Below are positions 36,517-49,575 of a DNA stretch of 64,000 nt, in pieces. Each line of letters opens with the position of its first letter. Positions within the stretch are counted from its first letter, which is position 1. The stretch spans positions 15,860,243 to 15,924,242 of the forward strand of contig NW_019211454.1 of NCBI RefSeq assembly GCF_002443255.2, read 5' to 3'. The position numbers were made by a program, and so were the translations under genes. The notes below the pieces were generated by a model. It saw only the letters and a program-made list of their open reading frames with translations, was not told where the DNA came from and made no database searches. This stretch comes from Varroa destructor (Eukaryota > Arthropoda > Arachnida > Mesostigmata > Varroidae).

Positions 36517-37589
36517 TACAGGCTTACCCCCAACTCTATACTACCTGATACAGCATCCCAAACTACTTAAACAAGGTTTGCCATAACCATCTCGACCACG
36601 CAACCTAAATATAGTCAGGTAAGTCGTTTTCGCAAAATAGACCATTTTCTTTCTCAGCGTATTTTTAGCCAACGTCGACTACAGGCCGTGATGAAATTAA
36701 GAGGACGAAAAAGATCACAGAAATTCAGCTAACTTACTCTGTAACACGAATGCAGTTAAACTTAACACCTCTTATTTCGCAACTAAGTCTAGAAGTGTAA
36801 GTTGCCATAAGCCGTCTCATATACGCTTCGAGGACGATCTCATTATCAACGGTCGTTTAATAATGTCATTTCCGTATGTCTGTTTATTTATTGAGTGTTT
36901 TTTTTTTTGGCAAGAATTAATCACTGCCACCTCGAGCGTACAAGATGGGAGTATCTTCCGGTTACCGTATAAAGCGCATAAGCCGGAGTGAAGCTGAATA
37001 CGCACTTCACAGCTTCAATATATTTATACTGCAGTATCACGATAGACCTATGAAAAATAGTACAGTAGCTGCTACTCAGAACATGGATATGAGGTACATA
37101 TAAATCTTTATCTTGAATCTGAGAACACCTATGTCTGTTTCGTACATATAACACCATTGAGTCCATAAGCTCACTCTCAGTTTTATCCTTGATTTCAGCT
37201 AAAACAGGCTTGGTCAGATCAAAATCTGATCTGATCAGTCTATTTGTCGATTTTCATATCGATGTCGCCTCGCGCAACTGGGGAAGCTCACAATCGCTGC
37301 AAATGAACGAGAAAGAACTTTGTTTTTAGCCTGATTATTATTGTTGCTATCATGGAAGTAAAGCAGTAAATCGTCAGCGTATCGCCTCACCGTGCACTGA
37401 ATAGTATAAAAGTCTATTGGAATCAGCTCAAAGCTTCTTTAGGGCCATGATTGGTTTACAACGCTCGTAACAGTTAACGGCGCCTACGTTTCTTCGAAAG
37501 CCATTTAAAAGTTCCGCTATAAAATGTAATGTCAAAAAAAGTCATTAAAAAGCGTAATAACATGATACGTGTATCAAATAAACGATTTA

Positions 37590-37607
37590 ATAATAAATTT
37601 TTATTAT
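37590..37607. repeat. Short AT hairpin
   Basis: Perfect 8-bp arms, ATAATAAA and TTTATTAT, around a two-base centre. Confidence 0.6.
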
Positions 37608-39589
37608 GATAAAAATTAATTTTATGTTTTTATTCACGTTCCTTAAATTATGTTAAATCACCTTACGTTCACGTCGGGCTTAGTAAATCAACAACCGTGC
37701 CGCGCTAAAAGCTTAATGTTGAAATAATTACATGAAATAACAAATTCTTCTTTCAGTTTGTCGAAACAAGACGCACCCGTGGAGATTTACATACAACAAA
37801 TACAATAACAAGATAAAAATAATTGAATTGAGAAACAAACGACGTTTATTAGATGAGAAATGTGAGGTCCTTTCCTGAGGAAAAGCTCTACCACTGCTCT
37901 TGGCAGCGCTTTATCCAAAACAAGAGAAAGGCCATTCAAGAAAGTAATTGCAAACTTTACAGGATTGCTATGACACGGGGCTATTTGAGGTAGACTCCAG
38001 CTACTAGATCGAGCTGTACTCCGATTCGAATAAATAAATATACACATATATGAGTTTATAAAGCTAGCGCACCACAGCGGAGAGTTTTCGTCATCAGCGA
38101 CCCGCAACGTCCTGATAGGCTTCGGTTGAATCTCTACGCTGCGCCTTTCACGTTCTGCTATCAAACTGAGAGCTTGTCACACTTGTACTCCAATATATAG
38201 ATTTTTCGAAATAGTAGTTCGAATGTTCGACCCGAGCATAGGTGTACGTATCCAATACAAGCAAGTATAAAAACTTTGTTGGTTATAACTAGAACGGATC
38301 CCTTTTATAGTATGCGTAAGAGAAATAACGGAAACCAAGTCACTATTTCATCGAATCATTCGATCTAGAGTAGAGGTTTATTAGATGATACTAGTATAGG
38401 TGACGCTTCAGTGTCGTATCCGCATGTTGTATTGAAGATTGTTCATCTCTCTCTGACATTTCAGCGGTGAAGCTGTCAGTGATTACGAGCAAGACAATCA
38501 GAGCTCTGCGGAGCCCTGATATTAAGCGTTTTATATAGTACATTATTTTCAGTTTATGAATTAGCGCATAGACAAAGTCAGGCAGTTGAATTTGGGAGCC
38601 GCGACACCAAGCGTTTTGGATGTTGCGCCCGCGCCAGCAGGACCTACAGCAAACACTTCTGTAGCCAGCCTTCAGCGACCTTGATCCTGCACGGCGCAGA
38701 CCTTCCCGTCTTTAGTTTTTAAGGCGAGAGCTTTTTACCTCAGGTCTGGTATTACGGCGTCTCAATAAATACAAATCGTATAAATTTCTGCCACAGATCC
38801 GCTTTCAAGCTGGCACGATGATGAATGAGAATAAACAACAATGCGTTCGGGGTCCGCAATGTCATCTCTACTTCTTTTGCCTTTCGTTTTTAGGCCGGAT
38901 ATTGTAGTTCTTTTGTTGATCTCAAATGCTCATCAAGTGATTGTGCTCTATGAAGCAGGCCACTTTAAAGAGACGTATCTATCTGTACGTGCCTCTCTCA
39001 TCAGTAAAAAAAATACGTAAAGTTGCAAGTCCCACCAAAAACATATGCTAATGCTGCTATACAATTCGCGTGGAAAAGTACGATCTCTTTAAAGTCTTTT
39101 GGCAGGATATCAATTTTTTAAATTAAAATCTATGTAACATATTTGCATGTTAAAATATTTGAGTACTAATACAATGTATTATGTCGTCATACTTTCGAGT
39201 ATTGTGTTTCACTGTTGATTAAGTATTTATGATGACGGTGCCATCTAGCATTAACGTATTGATATAGTGGATATAGGTGCTAGACCAAGTAGGAATACGA
39301 AGGGGACCAGTTAAGCACGATTCAAGCGTAAACGTCGCGGTTAGAATGGGTCACATTCTGTTTTCCATTCTTCTCTTTCTTTTTTATTCTTACCTTACAT
39401 CTTCTTATTTCTTATATTACTTAACTTTTTTTTATGCTATATTATATTGTAATTATAGATTCCTCTGTCGTTACTGCTTTTGCGAGCAATGAATTACCGC
39501 GGATTCAGCGTCTATACGTCCTCTTGAATTACGTCGCCGCTCAAAACATCTTCGAATAGAGCGGCTAGTTGGCTGGTTGGGTGAAACAC

Positions 39590-39650
39590 GTAGTTGGTCT
39601 CGCGACCAGCTGTCACGTCTGCTTACGCAAGCGGCTACCGCTGCGCCATT
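39590..39650 (-). repeat. tRNA-derived SINE-like module (A and B boxes)
   Basis: On the minus strand, TGGCGCAGCGG (starting at 39648) is a strong A-box match, followed by the stem-like CGCTTGCGTAAGC and then GGTCGCGAGACC (starting at 39607), a B-box variant. The spacing of 41 bases fits a tRNA body. The T-arm deviates by a C in place of T, so this is probably a SINE head or tRNA pseudogene. Confidence 0.5.
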
Positions 39651-42587
39651 TCTTAAACGCTTAAATATGTAAAGGCGATATGTGTCATGAAAAAGAAGTG
39701 TCTTTTGTGATAAAAATGGGCATTGTGCATCTTTTGTCGATGGACAGCGCCGGTCGCCGCGCTAATCCCGTTATCAACAGACATTGGTTTTCTGAGCGTT
39801 TTCTGTACAGGTCAGCTACTGATTACTATCGACTTTCTTATTGCTCCTCCACGGGCTTTCTTAATGCTTGCCCGCAGACACCCAAATTTCGCTAGGAAAG
39901 AAGTTCGAAACAGACGTCTACTTCATTCCAGAGCTTTGTTCCTTCATTCCAGACGCTTTTGCGCTTGCTCGTGAGCGACTATTGCTTTTTAGGAAGCGTA
40001 GCAAGTGTTATCGACGAGGCCTGATTTTGAGCAGTGCGAAATTCTGAAAATCCCTTTGATTGACTTAAGGGGTGACCGATTGCCAACGGTAATAGGCATA
40101 GTAAACGCAGTCTAATCTGAGGCTTCTAGTGAAGGCAGCTCAACACACTTCAAGCATCATTTATGATACTCATCTATTTGAAACGCTATTGTGTATGCGA
40201 GCTACATGCCGCGGGGAAATCACAGCTTTATGTCAGGTCTTCAGGTAATATCGTTCCTCATAAAATGTACATGCTGCAGTCTCCCCGTATGTGTACTATG
40301 CGAGTGACGACGCACTTGATCAATGTGTAGCGTTGAAGGAACGTGTGAATCGTTATGGCACTGAAAGCTGTGAGCGACGTAAAGTCAGTAAAGCTAGAAC
40401 GAGGATCTTTAGCTGTATAGATCTGTTTTGCGTTAAACATACCTTTACACTGAATTCTGTTCGACAAACACTCAGTCCTAACGCATTTACAATTCCAGTT
40501 ATCTGTCTGTAGTGGCCTACGAATGGTCGGTAGCAGTTGCCTTGGATATCAGCTTATGGTTACCCAACAATTAAGGGAAAATTGCTTGTAAGCGGAATGG
40601 ATAGGTAGTGGATTTGCGGGTTTCTTTTGAAGAAACCCGCCGCAGCAGGGCGCTTTTAGAATTTAGGGTAGACAACAAATATCAGTGACGTTCTTCTAAG
40701 TTATGTACCTATAACAATAACAATACACTATGCTTTTCGAGGTTCGGCATGTACTTAGAGCTTGTATCGACACTAAATACCAGTGCATTGGATCGAAACT
40801 GTAATTATGTGTGGATGAATCATCGTGGAATGATCTCGCTATTGGCTGCCTAATGGTTGCCTGCTGGTCGGCCTAGAATCTGAGTTGATACAGTAGAAAA
40901 TCCAAATAGTGCCAGCGGCAACTCAATGCGTAGTTTTTGGCCATTGTGGAAGTACACACGGACGCCTCCAATCAAATTTCCAACAAGAAAACAACAGTTT
41001 CTAGATGGCAGTGTGATCTTACTTGAGCTGGTGCTTTAGAAGTATGGACACTGAATGAACAGGTGACTTCAGAAACAAACGATCCTTCAGCTCGAGCGTG
41101 ATGGTAGGTACAGCGGACTGAAATTAACAGCATATTTTCTGGGCGGCTCGCTTGAGAGCCACGTTTGCAACTCAAGATTAGTCGTGGTCATTGCTTTCAA
41201 AGGCTCGTATGGCAAACGTGCCAATCGGATCTTGTCCTATAAGATAGCTAATTTTGATATGATTTGTGTGTGAGATGATTTAATTTTCGACGGCAGTCAC
41301 GTATGGCCATTATGGAGGTTACATTGGAAATATCACTAAGTGTAATTACCAATAATGTGGTCGCTCTTCGTAAAAAATCAAACGTGATTTTTTTTTATTT
41401 GATTCTCCGTTAACTAGGTGCTCACGAAGAATACGGGCTTACTATCACACCCCTATTGCGGGCTCACTGCTGAGCTGATATAGACCAGACTGCCACACCG
41501 TCAAGTGTTTGACAAACTAAACATATTTGTATATTTTGTTTACGAATATGAAGTGTATGAAGGCTAGATTGGAATATGTTCCATGGGAAAACTTTATTTC
41601 CGTAAAAGCCGTTGGCAGCTCCCTGTTTATTTGCATGTAGGCACCCATTTTTCTCTTAGTTCGCAGTTGCCCTTGATTTCCTCTGGGCTTTCCGAGCCCT
41701 AATCTCTACGTTTCTCGTATATGAAAAGATTTTCTTTCTTCAGAGATTTTTTCACTTTAACCTAGAAAGAGGGATGTAGTCATTTCCTCGCCTTACCTGT
41801 TGTTTCTCGCTACTCCATTGCACCCCCAGATACTGACCAATGTTTCCAACCACTGTCATACATGTGACGCGGATGGTCTATTTGTAGACGGTTTAAATCA
41901 GGTAAGATCTTCCCTTTGTCCTCACTGTGTAGCTGCACAAGAAGGATCAGCTTCTTTCCCTTCTCGTCTTTTTATCATACACGTAGAGTTCGTACACTGC
42001 TAAGAGAGTCTAAAAACCCGTATTGGCGACGCAGTCTAACGGCTTGTTTTCAGTGAAGACTAAAATTCAGCTGGTACGCAATCTAAAGGTGAGGGCACAA
42101 GCAACACTCAGCGATAAATCTCACCTTTGTTAAGCCGCGACGATAAAGGCAGCACCCCCGGTACCCTCATATAGGTTCACCGGACTTGCGCATCTGCCTT
42201 TAAATTGAACAGGTTCTTGTAGTTTACGTTGAGCTGGCATTGCGCTGTCATGTGTGTTACTTAAATTGTCACAGAACCTCTCTAGTAGTCTGAACAAAGA
42301 AATCTGTGAACTTAACGGCTGATAAACAACGTTAAGTCACCGGCTTCTCTTCAACGTAGACGACTATTGGATCAGGCGACTAGTCCGACTCAGACAGAAG
42401 CTTAGTTGTGCGGTGTTTCTATAATGGCACAGCACTAGTTGTAGTAGTGCTACACAATCAGAGGTGGAGTTAAGCCGGAGCTCTCGGATTGGAACAGCGG
42501 GCAGGTTGAAATAGGAAAACGCAAGGGTTATGCTAGGGCCATAGGTAACCGGTGTGAGCCCATTACCGTCCAATGACACTTTCAGTA

Positions 42588-42650
42588 AAAGGGGGCGATG
42601 CAGTGGTTAAGCGATCCCGCTTGACAGCGGCTACTTATCTTATTTGACCA
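42588..42650 (+). repeat. Possible tRNA-like fragment
   Basis: GCAGTGGTTAAGCG matches the A box and D-arm of tRNAs, and CCGCTTGACAGCGG can form an anticodon-like stem and loop. The B-box position carries only a weak match (TATTTGACC), so it is a decayed module rather than a working tRNA. Confidence 0.4.
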
Positions 42651-43698
42651 CACGGTAATGAATCTCAGTTGAAGTAGTAACGGTTTGCCTCTTCCTGTCT
42701 CGAGTTCCTTTGGCCTCTGTCGGTACCCCTTTTGTCAAGGCTTTTGCAGGTTTTCCAAGTTGAGACCGCTTTCGATATATGGCCGGATCTGAATGAGTTT
42801 TCGTTTTAAACGCAGCACTATCATGCCTATTAGTAAGTACTAACGTTCATCAGTCGATGCGGAGCTTTAACACGTTTTTGCTTGCCCCTTGTCTTTTATT
42901 GATTTTTCTGCTTCCATGTTTTTCTGTTACTTTTTTTTTTGTCACGGTAGTCCTTCTGCAATAAAGCCCATGATCCAGCTTCACCACGTTCAACTTCTCT
43001 CTTTGCTTTGCAGCGATTTCTTTCATCATCAGGTTGTTTTTCGTTGTTTTTTAGAAACTTTCTTTGCTTTTTTTTCCTACCTCTATCTCATGCTCGTTAC
43101 TTCTTCGTACGAATCTTGCTCTCATAGTTTGGTTCTTTTGTTTGATCAACTTTGGTCTTTTTTTTATCAGCTCCTGCTAACAAGCAATAAATAGTTGTTC
43201 CTTTATAAACACGTTTTTAGACTGTGGCTACCAGCGACTTCGCGAACTCACAATTTGAGCGAGTCATACCCGCCGACCGAATCCTTCGAAGCTCTGTCCT
43301 ACTTGGCATGATAGCCTCCACAGCAAGGTGGTTTTTTATGTTGTTGTTAAAATTGTTTTTTTTCCACTGCTGTCCTGCTATATGCTACTGTGGCATCCTT
43401 TTTCGTCAGTTCAGAGAACAAAGAAACGGGATTTCAGAAAAGAAGTACTGCGAAGGACAGATTCTGCAAATATCTCAATAATGCAGATTTCGGGAGCTAA
43501 ACCATAGTAAGCTAGTCATTTTCGGAACACTTTTTTCCACAAATTAGTTTTTAATAATAAAAGTGTCGCTCAGATACGTTATGTATAAAAAATTAGATCA
43601 GTTGAACGGGCAGGCTAAGGATCTAGAAAATACAAGAGCTTAAAACGTCTAAAAAGCTTAAAACATACAAAATTATCATAAGGTTCAAGCATTGGAGC

Positions 43699-43983
43699 TT
43701 ATTTGGAAGATTCATTTAACAATTGGATATACTCCTCTTTGAAACATTTTCTAATTGCTGCATCAAAAATATACTTCCGAGTATATCTTTATGCTCTTTA
43801 AATCCAAGCATTTGTTTGAATGCTTTGATCGGTCTCATGGGAGTTATTTTTGGATTTTTCAGAGGTCGCATGAAAGCTTGTAATAACATGGAGTATTGAG
43901 TTCGGACCAAGGGATAGGATTGCAGTCCTAATTAACGGTTCGTCCACCGCGGGAAGATTGCATAGTAAGTGGTCATTGCTCAA
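43699..43983 (-). pseudogene. Frameshifted coding-like remnant, family unknown
   Basis: On the minus strand, three overlapping frames read in turn look protein-like: the first covers 43983-43798 (CNLPAVDEPLIRTAI), the second 43910-43716 (MRPIKAFKQMLGFKEHKDIL), and a third ends at 43699 with AAIRKCFKEEYIQLLNESSK before TAA. A decayed gene or transposase with frameshifts would look like this. I cannot name the family, and chance is not excluded. Confidence 0.22.
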
Positions 43984-44399
43984 ATTCTAAGAACGACGCA
44001 CTCTCGTTTGCCATGACGTGTTTGTCTCTTGCTGTAGGCTCTTGTTTAGTACAGATCCTTATTTCCTTCAGAACCACGGCCTAACCGGTTATCGGCGGGT
44101 ATAGACTAGTTTTGTACCCTTCGTTACTTCTAGTTTTTCGGTTACAACGCTAGTGAATCGACAAGAACCTTAGAGACAGGGAGACGACCTTACGATGCAC
44201 TCACAGGTAGCTTTCCTTCAAATCTTTCCATTTTATTCACATTCTCTATCTTCCTGTTCGCCCAACCTACGTAATCGCTTTTTTTTTCATTAACTCATCG
44301 TTCGGCTACTTTTTTTTTCTATGGATTTCACTCTGAACACTTTTGCGGCTCTCAGGTCTCTATTCTACACCGAAGCGTACTTTGCTATAGAGCTCCACG

Positions 44400-45700
44400 A
44401 TCGCCGACACTGCACGTGAGTTTTCCAGCCGCTATAATTCAGTCGTTCTGCCACCATCCGTAATGGTTTGCTTGACGGTAGCACAAGTGCAGGAAAGTTC
44501 GGGAAGCGGAGGGGTATGGTAGGTAAGACGCAGGTAGTAGGAAAGCTGCACCAGCAGCTCTGCCACGGAAGAACCGCTGCTCAAGTTAGAGACGGTGCTG
44601 CGGATCCTGCCGCAAATGGCGACGCTCGAAGTGGTCTGCGACAGCTGATGGCCCTTGTACCTCTGTGTGTTGAGCAAACAAAGAAGTAGAATCGGTAGGC
44701 GCTATGATAGAAAATGACGACGGCAGCAGTGAAGCAATGTAAAAAGTCGTCGTTGAGAAGAAGGCGCCACTTCAGAAAGTTCGCCAGAGAGGGAAAGGGA
44801 CAAACAGGCGCTACAGCGCGACCATCGCATCCGAGGTTGCTCCTTCTCGATCGTAAAGAGCCTACGGTAGCCGGTCGCACCCGGTTGCATAGTAACGGCG
44901 ACAATAGCAGCAGAACGGAAACACAAGGAGAAAAGCAGCCGCTGGCTTTACCTTTTCCGCCTCTCGCTGGCCTGCGTTCTGTAGTGGATAATTAATAGAG
45001 GAGGACGCTGCCACTCGCACGCAGGACAGCGAGTGCAGTGGAACAACCAAGACGACGATGCAGAAGCTCGACACAAGACGGGTTACGAACGCAAAGGAAC
45101 CGAGGGCGAGCTTTAACTCGAAATCGCTACTGTCGCTTATGCCGCTTGCTAGTGTCACCGCTATTGCTCCTCTCGTCTCCCGCTACTGCTGCTGTTCCTA
45201 TCGTTACCAGAGCCCCATCGGCAGAAAAGAGAAAGGGCTAAATTCCTGTTTCACGTTCCTGGCGACTCGCGACACCGCTTTCCACCCACACTTCCACCAG
45301 TGGCAAAAAACCCTAGTTTTTTGAGCCTCAGTTGAATGGAAGTACAAAGATGCGGATACGAAAAGGAAAGTCTAGTTGGCGACGGCGGGATCAGGGTTTC
45401 CATCTTTGTGGTTGCGCCCGCAGCGGCAGGTGGGGTTGCGTCGCGAATACCATCTGAAGGCAGGACACATGGAAGCAGGCACATGCGAAGAAAATAGAAA
45501 AAGCGCCGTTCGGTGGAAATGCCATCGAAACGGAAAGCTTGCTAAAACAGCGGTAACAGCAGGAGGAGTAGGCAATGGACAAGAAAGAGGGCAACGAAGC
45601 TACGAGTCGCTGCAAATGTTCAAAGAGAAGAACACGCTTCGGTTCCTGGTTATGCGACTGTTAGACAAAACAGCCATAGACAATGCGCGTATGGGCTAGA
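44400..45700. other. GC-richer island with overlapping chance-like frames
   Basis: This 1.3-kb stretch appears richer in G+C and CpG than its flanks and carries open frames of about 70 to 107 codons in five or six frames on both strands. No frame dominates and no motif is recognised, so base composition is the likely cause. A CpG-type regulatory island is an alternative that sequence alone cannot show. Confidence 0.4.
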
Positions 45701-48227
45701 GAGTCTATGTAGACGTAGTCGCAGTTGCGAATTTCGGCGTACAGATAGAGGACTACTGCAGTATCACCAAAATGATGCGATGGGATCAGGAATCACTTGA
45801 GGGTCATGGGTAGGTGACGCTTCCCAGTGTTATCTGTGGATGCAGGCTCTCTTACTTGCTAGGTTGGTGCAGCCTAAATTGATGGCATTATATATATGAA
45901 CGGTCCTCGCTTGGCCAGCGGATCTAGGTGTCGGGACGGCATGTTCTCTAACAGCAGCAGTTGTCCACAGCACTACTGTATAGTGCACTAGATTGAAATG
46001 AAAGTGTGCAAAATGGGCGTTCACAGTTATGAGCACAATGTTTTGACGGGGTAGTGAATACAGGTTGCTTACTAAGCTCATGGCCCGGTAAACCAACACT
46101 AGAAGGCTAGGCATAAGAATTTAAATTACATACATTAGCTGATTCCGATTAGTTTATCCTATTCAATAAAATTGTCAGAATCTGACACGAAGAGCGAGCG
46201 TTCATATTACCTTGCCTTGATGATTTTATGCATACTATTTCCTATAATGGCTTTCTATAATAATATGGACATCATAAAAAACGAAAGCTATGCTAAAGAA
46301 CCGGAACATACGGTATAAGTCTACGTGCCGCACGTGTCTATATATCCTGTCTGAACTGATGTTAGGTAACGAGAAACGTAACAGTAGGGCCATTTTTGGC
46401 TAGGAAAAGATGTATGTAAGTATAATATAGGCATCCATTCTAACACAGCTTTGACCCAGCGTAGAAATGTGCCTTTAGCACTTGCCCAGAACGGAAGAGA
46501 TTTAAGTATTTTGTTCTATAATTTTGATTTTTTAGTAAGGAGATTTATTTATTTTTACCATCGATCCTCGACAGTGACCTATTGAAACATCTGATGCAAC
46601 TTTTTCCTGAAACAATTGCTTTCGTCAAGCTATAGTTGTTCTTCCATAATTTTTTGTCGTGGCAAAGATCTTTCATTTTAGTTATGGGCACGCTTTGGAC
46701 GGACGTTTTTACTGTCTCTTCTAATCGACACAAAAAGGTAGTTCTAATTAACAATTAACTTGCGCTCATGGATGCAACAATATCATTTCTCGCATGAAGA
46801 TAGTTTTGTCTTATAGTTAGATTAGATAGTTTGATCTTACCAGTAGCATGATAGATGAGATGCAGACCCAGCAAATGTCCGCCATGGCCTAAATTCTAGT
46901 AAATACATATAAATAGATAATAAAGGTTGGCGTATGATATGAGCGAACGTCATGTTCTGTGACGCACCTATCAAATGCATAGGAATATTTAACATTCAGT
47001 AATACGCCATGTTAGGCGTTGTGAAAAAAACATGAAACGTCACCGTTTGTACTGTTGAAACAGTCAATCCGCTTAATCGGGGTGCAGTTCTTAAGTAATA
47101 TAAAATAGTCGTTGTCCACGATCACAGCGCCAATTCCCACTGCGGGCAGATAGGGATCCGATGGCGAGGTTTTGGTGCCATCATTTGGCGCAACTTCGGA
47201 TCGCTTGTTACTTAGAAGAAATGTATAAACAACTTTTGCCGATTTGCCAAATTTAACGTTTTGTAGGCCAGGCGCAGGGCAGCAATCATCAGTGAAGCTG
47301 CTCCGGCTGAACGTAATCGTCTGAGCTTCGCGACCCGTCTGATAACATTAAACGAACACCGAAACGGCATCTTTTGCTGTTACGAATACAATGGCGGCAC
47401 ATAGCGGCGGTAATAACGTAATTTGTTGTCTGACGCCGTTCCTCGACGTTTTGCCTGCGGGTTTTTCTGGGAAAATGGAGTAACGTGTTGGAACAAATAA
47501 ACTCTAGAGCAATCTGATATACATAAGAATTATTGTGCTTTTAATTAATAATTCTGTAAATTTATTTTGTTCGTCATTTGGACTATTGTCAAGATCGTGT
47601 TGTTGTACTGAGAACATAACGTAACATCGAGGACCGGACAGGGCAACGGAACGGGCAGGACGCTAACGGCGGCAGAAACAACAACCACGATCTGATTGGT
47701 CGACTGCCATTCAGAGCAAAGTGATTGTTCAGTCCTATCTGTACGATCAGTTCGGCAGACCTGAGAAAATTTGGGTCACTGACTGTCAACGAACTGATCG
47801 ACTGATAGACCCAACGACACCCGATTCATCTGCTGAGTGCTGATGTCGCATCAACGTAGAAGGAAAACACCGCAAATTCTATTTATTAGTGAAATGCAGA
47901 AGGCTAGATAGTAGTTAGGCCAATGCTTAAGTTGGTGCCTATTCTGGTCATCGTGCGATTGAGCTTATACTAGGACCAAGATGATAGATTGTCTATATCG
48001 GCAATGGATCAGTTATTTTTGCAATTCACAAGAGTGTCTAGGATTAATGACGGATTTTAGACTGAAGAAAAAATATCTATAAGAGAACAAGCTGCTTGCT
48101 ATACGTGATATAAAATCCATTTACGTATGACGATCTGTAAACAATTCGCAACCTCAATAAACTTCTGTCTCTCCACAGAAGAGCGTCTAAATAACAGACT
48201 TGATAAGAAAACAAGCATTACCAATAC

Positions 48228-48245
48228 ATATATATATATATATAT
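48228..48245. repeat. (AT)n microsatellite
   Basis: Nine uninterrupted AT dinucleotides. Confidence 0.9.
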
Positions 48246-48362
48246 CGTGTTATCTGATTTCAGCTGAACACTCTGTATTCAGCTGTATTCAAATAGTACT
48301 CCTTAAAAAAGCAGAAATTTTTTTCTGATTATCACTATACGGTAATCTGCATGAATTAAGAG

Positions 48363-48382
48363 AAAAAAAAAAAAAAAAAAAA
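48363..48382 (+). repeat. Poly(A) run, 20 bases
   Basis: The longest A homopolymer in the window. It could be a retroposon tail, but no element body is recognised upstream. Confidence 0.8.
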
Positions 48383-49307
48383 CTATAGTAATTCTTGTAT
48401 AACCGAACATTCATAGCTTTGAGCTAATGAGTTATTGAAAAATGCTCTTTGCCTTAATAAAAACGAACCTCTACGTTTGAAGTATCTCAGATATATAGAT
48501 ATATGGCGCGGATCTGGTCCTAGTCTCAAGACGAAAGAAAGACAGAAAACATAAAAAGACCTGACATATAAAACAGAAGGACGATTAAATCAAAGAATGG
48601 TAAGGAGAGTGGACCGCTTTCGGCGATGTATCGTGACGAAAGTCAGAAACACATCATTCCCATTTAGGCTCAACGGTTTTGTCGATTGATGAACTTGTGA
48701 GTTTCAAGTATATACAAAGCTCGTAGCAAAACGGATTATTTAGTTAAAGACAATCAGCCTAAATGAGCCAATTTTAAACTTAACCTGTTTAGACTGCTTA
48801 TATAAAACGTAATGCTTGCCAATAATGGCAACAGCTGGTTGGATGTATGCAATCCTGTTATGGTAAGGGGATACGATGAGTGCCTCGTCTTGCCGTAGAC
48901 GGTATCGGACGCGTCGTGACCATGAGCAGGGGCTATTATGACTTTTATAATCTAATTAATATAATGATTTAGATCACTATCGTATAATATAAACTTATGT
49001 TATTATTAACTGTTCCTACTGTTCAGCTTACCCGACTCTTCGTCCGTTCACAGAGCTATGCCAGAATCTGTTGTCTTCGGATCATAAAATTTTATGTCAA
49101 GTCCGTGTTCAATAAATAGGTGTATCGGGTCGGAAAAGACAGCGTGCACAACACTTCAGATCTTTCTTTAGTCGAAGCCGAAAGCTAGCTGAAATAACCC
49201 ACTTTATAGTTGAGGGTACTACTCAAAAACGGTTTGCCAAGTTTAAAAATAGCGTTCCCGTCCATCACTTGACGTCCCTCTGAGCCACCTTAAAAGAAGG
49301 ATTATGA

Positions 49308-49575
49308 CTAAGCGAGGTTACATCTCTCAGCTTTAGTATCTTCACCATACGCAGAACAAATGTCCTGAGAAATCCTCGCAGATTGTTGACCTGGTAGACA
49401 AATTGATATCGTAAATTTACTGCCTCCTTGCTCAATATGTTCATTATTTAAGTGTAAAGGACCGGCCACAACTTCGTACTCTAACAAAAGCCCAACGATA
49501 GACTTGTAAAGCTTAAAGTAGCTCTTCATTATCAATCACCGTCCAAGAAAAATCGGAGATGGTTCACAATTAACA
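49308..49575 (-). pseudogene. Remnant of a non-LTR retrotransposon reverse transcriptase (CR1/jockey-like C-terminal part)
   Basis: On the minus strand the open frame contains LYKSIV, then LLEYEVV, then PLHLNNEHIEQ. This matches the region after the polymerase core of many non-LTR reverse transcriptases, usually written LYKSLVRPxLEYaxxVWxPhxxxdIexlE. Just upstream, in another frame and interrupted by stops, LRFFLDGD resembles the RR-F-YLD segment that normally precedes it. No intact catalytic YADD core was found farther upstream, so the element is truncated or too decayed to follow. The call rests on a short motif and could be wrong. Confidence 0.4.

Larger units (their letters stand above)
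36517..43698. other. Gene-free stretch
   Basis: No supported gene. The longest frame is 125 codons on the minus strand (37787-38164), without a recognisable motif. It contains a small AT hairpin (37590-37607), a tRNA-like module near 39.6 kb and another near 42.6 kb. Pyrimidine-rich DNA at 42.9-43.2 kb gives a frame rich in Phe, Leu and Ser that is probably low complexity. Confidence 0.5.
45701..49307. other. Gene-free AT-rich stretch
   Basis: No supported gene. The longest frame is 94 codons (minus strand, 45830-46114). Contains (AT)n at 48228-48245 and poly(A) at 48363-48382. Confidence 0.5.

Noticed and set aside
42889..43194. 101-codon frame very rich in Phe, Leu and Ser, like a membrane protein
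   Set aside because: It is explained by pyrimidine-rich low-complexity DNA.
46545..46754. Minus-strand frame of 69 codons with protein-like composition
   Set aside because: It starts with TTG, has no in-frame ATG near its start and no recognised motif.
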